Shown here piece after piece: positions 56,423-64,000 of a DNA stretch of 64,000 bases. Position numbers and translations under genes: made by a program. Position 1 is the first letter of the stretch. Each line of letters starts with the position of its first letter. Origin of the DNA: [Phialemoniopsis] sp. UDSM-2020 (taxonomy: Eukaryota > Ascomycota > Sordariomycetes > Thyridiales > Thyridiaceae); contig JAEILZ010000002.1 in NCBI GenBank assembly GCA_018873225.1, positions 806,001-870,000 of the forward strand, given 5' to 3'. The notes beneath the pieces were generated by a model, which was not told the DNA's origin, did not search any database, and worked only from the letters and a program-made list of their open reading frames with translations.

Positions 56423-58266
56423 ATGTCTTCTGCCCGGACACTTGCTTCACACCTGCCAAGGCGGACGACGCCAGCTGCCGCCCGTCGTGCGGTCACACTC
56501 ACGGCATCGCAGGCACAGAGGCGTGTCTCGACACTGAACCTGCCCAAGGCCCGGAATGAGCCCAATGTGAGTTTTTTGCATCGATTATGAAGCTTCAAAT
56601 GACTGACATTTCTTACAGCCCAGCTATGTCAAGGGCACGCCCGAGCGGGCCAAGCTCGAGGAGGCGGTCCGCAAGCTGAAGTCGCAGATTCCGCTGAAGA
56701 GCGAGATATCGATCAACGGCAAGGTCCAAGCGGCGTCACAGTCGCTAGATCAGCCCATGCCGACCGAGCACGCCACTGCCTTCACCAACTACCCGATGGC
56801 AACCAAGGAGCAGGTCTCCGAGGCCATCGAGTCGGCCCTCAAGGCCAAGAAGAAGTGGCAGCAGACATCGTTCAGCGACCGCGCCGCCATCTTCCTCAAG
56901 GCGGCCGACCTAGTCTCGACAAAGTACCGCTACGAGATCATGGCGGCGACGATGCTCGGCCAGGCCAAGAACGCGTGGCAAGCAGAGATCGACTCGGCTG
57001 CTGAGCTGGCCGACTTCTTCCGCCTGAACGTAAACTTTGCGGCCGAGATCATGGAGAGGCAACCACCCCTGGAGACCGATGGCCACTGGAGTCGCATTGA
57101 CTGGCGGCCGCTGGAGGGCTTCATCTACGCCGTCTCCCCATTCAACTTCACTGCCATCGGTGGCAACCTCGCCGCGGGCCCAGCCGTCCTGGGCAATGTG
57201 GTCCTCTGGAAGCCCGCCCCTGCCAGCGTCTTTGCCAGCTCCATCGTCCACAAGGTGCTCCTCGAGGCCGGCCTCCCCGAGGGCGTCATCCAGTTCGTGC
57301 CCGGCGACGCTGAGATGGTCACCGACGTCGTCCTTTCACACCGCGAGTTTGCGGGTCTCAACTTTGTCGGCTCGTCCGCCGTCTTCCGCTCCCTCTACGA
57401 CCGCATTGGCCGCGGCATTGGCAACCGCACCTACCGCGACTTCCCGCGCGTCGTCGGCGAGACGAGCGGCAAGAACTTCCACCTCATCCACCCGTCGGCC
57501 GACGTCAGCAACGCCGTCAACCACACCATCCGCGGCGCCTTTGACTACTCCGGCCAGAAGTGCTCGGCCACCTCGCGCGCTTACGTGCCCCAGTCTCTGG
57601 CGAGCGAGTTCCTCAGCGGCCTCGCTTCCGGCATCAAGGAGGTCACCGTCGGCAGCCCGACCGACAAATTCGAGACCTTCATGGGTCCCGTGATCCACAA
57701 GGGCTCTTTTGAGAAGATCAAGGGCGTCATCGACGAGTCCAACAAGGACGCGTCGCTGAAGCTGATCGCCGGTGGCACCTACGACGGGTCCAGGGGCTAC
57801 TACGTCCAACCCACTGTCTACCAAGCCCAGTCCCCTGACCACAAGCTCTTCAACGAGGAGATCTTTGGCCCTGTCCTGGCCGTCTACGTCTACCCCGACA
57901 ACGAGTGGACCTCTATTATGGACACAATCGACCAGAGCGGTGGCGGCTTTGCCCTGACTGGCGCCGTCTTTGCTCAAGACCGGGAGGCCATCCGTGAAGC
58001 CGAGGATGCCCTGCGGTACTCTGCCGGTAACTTCTACATCAGTAAGTCTTACATACACTTCTTTGGTTGGCAATTTCTAACGTTTCTATCTAGACTGCAA
58101 GTGCACTGCTGCCGTTGTCGGCCAGCAGCCCTTCGGTGGTGGCCGTGCCAGTGGCACCAACGACAAGGCCGGCAGCTCCAACTCGCTGATGCGTTTCGCC
58201 AGCCCTAGGGTGATCAAGGAGGAGTTTGTCCCCACATACAACTTCAGATACCCCAGCAACTACTAG
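56423..58266 (+). CDS. Delta-1-pyrroline-5-carboxylate dehydrogenase, mitochondrial
   Basis: A 579-residue aldehyde dehydrogenase (ALDH4 type) in three exons (56423-56566, 56619-58041, 58094-58266). It oxidises glutamate semialdehyde, the hydrolysis form of P5C, to glutamate with NAD+, and the 3-hydroxy analogue to 4-hydroxyglutamate. The N-terminus MSSARTLASHLPRRTTPAAA with further Arg is a mitochondrial presequence. Family motifs are present: SPFNFTAIGGNLAAGPA, the general-base Glu329 in VVGETSGKNFH, the catalytic Cys363 in DYSGQKCSATSR, EEIFGPVLAVYVYPD and QQPFGGGRASGTNDKAG across the last intron. It corresponds to PUT2/prnC. It is coordinated by position with the divergent aldolase, and the GH127 copy 2 follows about 890 bp downstream on the same strand. 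Confidence 0.94.
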
Positions 58267-59153
58267 ATTTTAGACGTGATACGCGATTGTACATAGTGTC
58301 CAGGAACAAAATTGTATAGAAAATCATTCCTCGTTAATCGTTAATAAAATTCAAGGCCCAATTCCGCTTTAGGTGTCTTAGCGATCTCATCCCCCTGGCG
58401 AAAGTGATTCATGTTGTCTGAAACTCAATCCTTACAACCAATGAACCGATTTTCGGAGACTCCAGTTCCTGACTTTGGCTTACAAGTGCCGCAAGCTCTC
58501 GGTACTTCACGCATTGTCGGCTAGCAAAGGAGAGAGACTGCATGGCTTCCACGTGTCAACATTCCGACCTGCATCAGAAAGGAGTCATCGTAATGTTGAG
58601 CCATGGGATGTCCGGTCATTGCCGGCGTCATTCCCGGCAGTAACCCCATGCCCAGGGCGTGATGGCACTGTCGGCATCCCTCCCGTACTTCCAGGCCAAG
58701 GCTTGAGGCTTGGTGCTAGTTTTAGTGAGCGGAGACACTATCTTCTAGTGTTGATAGACCTAGGAATTCGTCACGGCATCCCCGTACTTCAATCTGGATC
58801 GTCATATGCAATCGTACGTAATTACCGAAACAGTCTTGTTCAGGCGAGCCCTTCTAGGGTGATGGACTACTGGAGACACTATGGGGCCAAGCGGCGCCCG
58901 GCCTCAGTCGCTCTCTTGCGCTCCAATAAAACCCAGAGCTGTCCTTCTAAGACCTGATGATGGCCCGGTGCGGGTTTGTCTACCCCGATAGAGGTGGAGA
59001 TAGTTGGGGTAGCTCCAGTGGAGGGGCAACTTCGAAACTTCACCCGCTGATCGCGATGCTCGATATACAAAGCCAACGACCACTCGCTGGGCGACTCAGC
59101 CGTCAGAACAGATCAGGGCAGCAACGTTACGATCTGACAGCTAAGGACGCAAC
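58267..59153. other. Intergenic between P5C dehydrogenase and GH127 copy 2
   Basis: About 890 bp: 3' UTR (AATAAAA at about 58341) and the promoter of the GH127 gene. An ORF at 58475-58957 has no recognisable similarity or start context. No gene is called. Confidence 0.4.
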
Positions 59154-61232
59154 ATGTCTCACCCACAGACTGTGTTCAAACAGTCGGCCTTCACAGGCAA
59201 GTCGCTGCTTTCGATCCGACGCGACACCACCGCCAAAACCTCGGTGCGCACGCAGCTCGAGCAGCTGAGGACGACGGGTCGCTACGACTGCTTCAAGCTG
59301 AAATGGCACCCCATTTACGCCGACAAGTCCATGTGGCCACACCCATTCCATCTTTTCTGGGACAGTGATGTGGCCAAATGGATCGAGGGCGCCTGCTACT
59401 TCCTGCACGGGGAGTACGACGAGGAGATCGACAAGGCCATCCAGGAGCTTGTCGAGATGATCCGCACTGCGCAACATGAAGATGGATATCTCAACTTGCA
59501 CTACTCTGTCGTGGAGCCTGGCAAGCGGTGGACGGATTTGAGGGATATGCACGAGCTGTGAGTTCTCTCAAGACCTTAGCAATGAATTGTTACTGACTTG
59601 TTCGCTAGATACAATGCAGGCCATCTGATCGAGGCCGCCCTGGCACATCGCGAGTACTACAGGAACGATCGCCTCATGGAGCCGATGGTCAAGTACGTCG
59701 CCCACATCCGCAAGATGTTTGGCCCAGGCCCGGACCAGCTCCACGGCTACCCGGGCCACCCTGAAATCGAGCTCGCGCTGTTCCGCATGTACACGGCGAC
59801 CGGCAGCCAAGACGCATATGACCTAGCGAGGTTCTTCCTCGAAGAGCGCGGAAATCCAAAGGGCCAGGACGGCAAGCACTACTACGACTGGGAAGAAGAG
59901 AAGCGCGGAGACAGCCGCTGGATGCGCCCCGACTCGTACCCGGAGAACCGCAACTACTGGGTCTGCCAGGCCCACGAGCCCATCCTCGAGCAAAAGTCGG
60001 TCGAGGGCCACGCCGTGCGCGCCATGTACCTCTACACCGGCGTCGCGGACATGCTCTGCCTCGACCACGCCGGCGTCCAGCGCCACCCGGCCGCCAAGGA
60101 CTGGGCCGCCGCGCTGGACCGCCTCTGGAACAACATGGTCGACAAGAAGATGTACGTGACGGGCGGCATCGGCGCGATCAAGCAGTGGGAAGGGTTCGGC
60201 ATCGATTATTTTCTGCCGCAGGGCACCGACGAGGGCGGGTGCTACTCGGAGACGTGCGCCGCCATCTCGGTCATGATGCTCGCCGAGCGCATGCTGCACT
60301 ACGACCTCGACCGGCGCTACGCAGACGTCATGGAGCTGTGCCTGTACAACGCTGTCATGACGGCCATCAATCTGGAAGGGAAAGCGTTCACGTATGTGAA
60401 CCAGCTCGCCAGCTCGGAGCAGGACAAGAGCCAGCGCTTCGACTGGTTCTGGTGCGCGTGCTGCCCGCCCAACCTCGCGAGGCTGTTTGGCAGCCTCGGC
60501 GGGTATCTTTGGGACTACGGCGCCGACGGCGAGGATGGTGCGTACGTCAACGTGCACCTGTACACATCTGCCAAGGTCACCTTCGAGGTCCACGGCCAGA
60601 CCGTCACGCTTGAGCAGACGTCCAACTGGCCCTGGGAGCCCAAGATTGCGTTCAAGCTGTCGGCGCCCAAGGCACTGCGCACGACCATCAGGCTGCGCTT
60701 ACCCGCCTGGACAGAAGACAAGTACGCCTTGTCACCGCAGCCGGGCGCTGCTGACGGCGTCAGCATATGCAGAGGGTACGCCACACTTACGCCCGGCTAC
60801 TTAGCAGCGAACCCCGCCTTCGAGATTGAGATGCACAACTTTGGCCCGCGTCACATCGCGTCGCACCCGTACACCAACCAGCGGACGCTGACACTGGCAC
60901 GTGGACCTATCATCTTCTGCGCCGAGGATGCGGACAATGCGTGGGAGACAAATCACTTCAAGGATGTGGTGATCCGGGCGGACAGCGCTGTGTTGGAGGA
61001 GAGGCGGGTGTCGGAGAAGACGGGCGAGGATTATGTTGCTTTGAAAACCAAGTGCTGGACTAGATCTCTTAATACGTGGGAGTCTAAGGCACCGGGCGTA
61101 GAGGCTGGTTTGAGTCGTGGGGATAATAGACTCGTGCTCGGGGAGGAGAGGGAGCTTGTGCTTGTGCCGTATTACTTCAGGGCGAACAGGGGAGGGAACG
61201 GGCATATGAGAGTTGGGTTGTTTAGCAGCTAG
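59154..61232 (+). CDS. GH127 beta-L-arabinofuranosidase (copy 2)
   Basis: A 675-residue GH127 enzyme in two exons (59154-59557, 59609-61232). Catalytic residues are conserved as in copy 1: acid/base E329 in QWEGFG, E349 and C351 in YSETCA, and the CxxxC-type pair C419-C420 in ACCPPN, which supply the Zn site and the Cys nucleophile. N-terminal FHLFWDSDVAKWIEGACYFL and HELYNAGHLIEAALAHR are family-typical. No signal peptide is seen, so it is predicted cytosolic. Its intron interrupts HEL-YNAGHL, a position that is continuous in copy 1, while copy 1's intron site is continuous here. The two are therefore old paralogues, not a recent duplication. Proximity to the proline-oxidation genes suggests action on hydroxyproline-arabinosides. 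Confidence 0.93.
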
Positions 61233-62753
61233 ATGTCGTGACCAGTCAGGTGCACAAGGTTGCACCAACAAAACTGCACAAGCTGTTGTTCTCAGAGCTG
61301 TTTTAGATCAGTGTCCAATCATCGATTAAAACCACGGTGCCCTTCCTATATCTTGGTTTCGATTCTGGGCCACCAAGGGGCCCAATGAATGCCACGCTGA
61401 GCCGTTATCACGCCACAAAACATGACCCGTTGCAGAAACTCATTCACACTTGCAGGGCTACGTGTATGTCAGGAAGCCATTCACAGGACACTTGTCCCAA
61501 CACACTTATCCCACTAGGCTTTGTTCAGACACCCATGCATGCGATGTGATGCCGCTGTCAAGCCATTATCCACAAGCCAACATCTTGACGCACAGACTTA
61601 GGAGTAACAGAATCAACAATGGGCATATGCGGGTTAGGTTCCGATACTAGCCAGTCACAGAGCCTGTATAATACCGTTCAGGCCAATTTCTCTTCTGTAC
61701 ATTCCATCCACACAAGCTTAGCCTTCGACCCTTTCGAAACCCAATCAAAGGTCTCTCCCATGGTCTCTTTCTTCAGCCTTGCTTCGGTTCCCTGGGGTCT
61801 CTTCCCCGTCCGAGTACAGTGTTGGGGGCCAATCATAGTGCGCATTTGATGTGCCCTTCGCCTGGCTTGGTTTCGATCTTGGGAACGTCTGACACCCGTG
61901 TGTCTCCACAGCTGAGCCGTCATCAATCCTAATCAAGCCCCGTTGCAGTGACCCGCTCCGTTCATATGCATATGACTAGGTAAGACAAGGGAGCAGACCC
62001 CCCAAGCGCTCTCAATCTACTTAATTCTTGTTTTCACACCTATGCCCGATGTCTGCATGCAAGGGTCATTCACGACCCACTTGCATGCCTCAGGCGAGTG
62101 CGCATACGAAGCAAGGTAGTATCGAGGCTTCTTGGCCATAAACTTGCTCCTGTCATTGAATTCAGCGTTGAGGCGCAGCGCTCCATTTTAATCAGGAGGT
62201 TTGCTAGGGCTCAGTGGCAGGCTCACTCGCTGATTCTTTCGTAAACTGTGACTCTTAGCCAACCATAACTTGCTTTAGTGATGCGCTTCTCCGACCTTAA
62301 TTTCGATTTCTTCGTACGGACTTAGCGCGGGCTGAGCCATTATTCATCTGTCGTAGGCCGTGCTACCCGGAGATCATCCCAAGCGACACTCCATGATCAG
62401 ATAGACACCCACAGACCAATCTGAATCGTCTCTCACAGGACAGACTCTTGCCATAGCTTTGGTCATTTTCACTTCTGGCGCTATCTTCCGGCGATCTTGA
62501 GTGTGCTTATCCATTGAGTACACGCAAGTTAAGCAAGCCCGCAGCGTTTCCTTTGTGACCTACTGGCCTATATTTACGCCTAGGAAACTGTTATGGAGTC
62601 ATCTCATGGTCTATTGTGCAATCCAGAATCAGGAGATCGATTTGAAGTTGCAATTTGTGATTTCGTAACGAGGTCATCCCGCCCCGCCGCGCGCGCCTCA
62701 GATTACTCAATGGAACACAATTTAATCCAGTCCAAACACTCCCTATGTTCCGA
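61233..62753. other. Gene-poor interval with degenerate repeats
   Basis: About 1.5 kb without a supported ORF. Phrases recur at intervals of roughly 430-515 bp: (T/A)TTTCGAT(T/C)(C/T)T at 61357, 61872 and 62302; GCTGAGCC(G/A)T(T/C)AT at about 61396, 61911 and 62331; CCCGTTGCAG at 61427 and 61938. This suggests three eroded copies of a longer unit. Confidence 0.45.
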
Positions 62754-64000
62754 TCAATAATAAGTGTCGGATATCGATTTGTGATTTTCACATACCTTCA
62801 AATCCCGTAGACCTTTTGATGAGCCGCCCTTGGTTCGTTTGCCGAAACCGCCAAAGACCAATTCCAACTTGGAACCTTGCCGTGGCAAGATGTTATGCTG
62901 AGTTCATTCAATCAGCCTTTAAGAATCAAACACAGGCGCAGTGAAAAACCGCGACCTACCTCTTCTACAGTTCCCTTCATGATGTATCTAATGATGGTAA
63001 CTCGTTCGGTCTGTCCAAGTCGAAGTGATCGGCCTATTGCTTGAAGTTCTACAGCTGGATTCCATTGCGGCTCCAGAAGATAGATTCGAGATGCAATTGC
63101 AAGGTTAAGACTATACCAATCTGACTTTAGTACATGCGTACATACGTACATGCCTACAGGCATTCTGGCACAGAACTAATGAACAGTAGACTCACCCAAC
63201 AGCCCCAGTCCCCAGAGTCATTAAGAGGACGTCTGGGCCAGTAGGAGCCCTGAACTCACTTAGTACCTTGAGACGCTGGTCCAGGCGCAAAGATCCGTGT
63301 ATACGACCGAATCGGATTCCACGATTTTCCAGAAGCTGAGCAACCAGATCAAGTGTCTTCTTCCAAGCAGAGAATGCAATGCTACACGCTATTTGTCAGT
63401 GTTATTATTCATGCGCTTCGATGTCTACGTAGAAAGACAATAAGAACCTTTTCTCTCCTCTTCGCTGCAGGATGTCATCAGTCAAAGCTAGCAGCTTGGA
63501 CGGAAAGCTCCGCAACCTTGGAGCTGAATTCTCATGTGCATTGTTAGACTGTATGGGCTGGTGGGGTGTCGGAAACGTCTCATCGTATTCTGTGCTCTGG
63601 GTAATTGTTCGACACAACGGACATTTGCCCTTTTTGTAGAAATGCTGGAATGAACAGCTGTGACAAACGAGGTGTGAGCATGATGGAATTAGAATACCTC
63701 CATCTGTCCCAGGTGCTGTTGCGATGGAGTAAATAATATTGAAACAGTAAGCGCAGGTGGCCTTGCCCTGCTGATGCAAATAGCTTAGTATTTCATCCGC
63801 GTCCAGAGTTTCCGATGTCATTTCCTGCGGAGCGTTGCCATTGTTACAGAACAAGCGTAGTCTCAACAGCGCTTGCAGCATGGAGGTGTGCAATCTAGTC
63901 TTGCTGTGGCCACTGATGATGAGCTGGAACCGTCGACGACAGTCACGGTCTAGATCGAGATAATCCTGCTCTTCAGATTCTGTGAATTGAAGTGTTCTAA
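62754..64000 (-). CDS. RING-finger SNF2-family helicase, C-terminal part (5' end outside window)
   Basis: The C-terminal half of a RAD5/RAD16-like DNA-dependent ATPase with an internal RING finger, probably a nuclear repair or chromatin factor with ubiquitin-ligase activity. Reading inward from 64000: LQFTESEEQDYLDLDRDCRR, QALLRLRLFCNNG, then a C3HC4 RING (CAYC ... CSHLVCHSC ... CPLC). After an intron comes the helicase C-terminal domain (AWKKTLDLVAQLL, motif V LLMTLGTGAVG|LNLA across another intron, motif VI QAIGRSLRLGQTERV, GTVEE). A final exon (about 62793-62898) reads NILPRQGSKLELVFGGFGKR. The stop is uncertain: TGA at 62754-62756 follows if the last GTATGTG is not a donor. The ATPase motifs lie outside the window. 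Confidence 0.82.

Noticed and set aside
57037..58073. Plus- and minus-strand ORFs overlapping P5C dehydrogenase (57037-57693 and 57336-58073)
   Set aside because: Ser/Ala/Pro-rich or Val/Asp/Gly-rich shadows of the ALDH coding frame; no motif.
59823..60593. Minus-strand ORF (256 codons) in GH127 copy 2
   Set aside because: It is antisense to the catalytic region, without a domain or splice support.

Overview
The window is nuclear DNA of a filamentous ascomycete (Pezizomycotina, most likely a Sordariomycete). Three things support this. Short 50-100 bp introns carry GT..AG ends. Several families are typical of these fungi: a grg-1/ccg-1 protein, a DUF3425 bZIP, a Clr5-ankyrin protein and Dal5-like transporters. 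A retrotransposon has been turned almost wholly to A+T, as repeat-induced point mutation (RIP) does. Genus cannot be read from the sequence; a plant-associated fungus is an inference from the gene content.

Layout. 1-3.2 kb: a truncated Dal5-type transporter divergent from an FAD dehydrogenase. 4.0-4.3 kb: a grg-1-like stress/starvation protein. 6.39-12.84 kb: a complete Ty1/copia element with 194-bp LTRs and a CAAAG target duplication, destroyed by RIP. 13-26.9 kb: a secreted Thr-rich protein, a flavin-reductase-like protein, an M20 carboxypeptidase with one nonsense codon, a sugar transporter divergent from a GH127 beta-L-arabinofuranosidase, a Pro-rich protein, a PEBP protein and a GFA-domain protein. 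27.6-43.8 kb: ten BTB/POZ genes in a row, with no other gene type between them. 44-46.5 kb: a bZIP factor and a short-chain dehydrogenase meeting tail to tail. 48.5-52.3 kb: a 1,264-residue Clr5-ankyrin protein. 53.0-61.2 kb: proline dehydrogenase, a dihydrodipicolinate-synthase-type aldolase, P5C dehydrogenase and a second GH127. 62.7-64 kb: the 3' part of a RING/SNF2 helicase.

Two regions stand out. The first is the 53-61 kb cluster, together with the GH127-transporter pair at 18.8-23.4 kb. These encode plausible steps for using hydroxyproline-rich plant cell-wall glycoproteins: removal of beta-L-arabinofuranose, sugar uptake, oxidation of the (hydroxy)proline ring, and aldol cleavage to glyoxylate and pyruvate. 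The aldolase and P5C dehydrogenase share one divergent promoter containing a 14-bp CCGG palindrome. The second is the BTB array, a local gene-family expansion. It has a conserved exon plan (127-nt and 82/88-nt exons), graded intron loss up to one wholly intronless copy, and variable ends (Cys4 zinc module, Gly/Trp tail, possible membrane anchor).

Exon coordinates were derived by hand from splice consensus and frame continuity; every multi-exon model given as complete sums to a multiple of three. Functions rest on recognised motifs, not on database searches.
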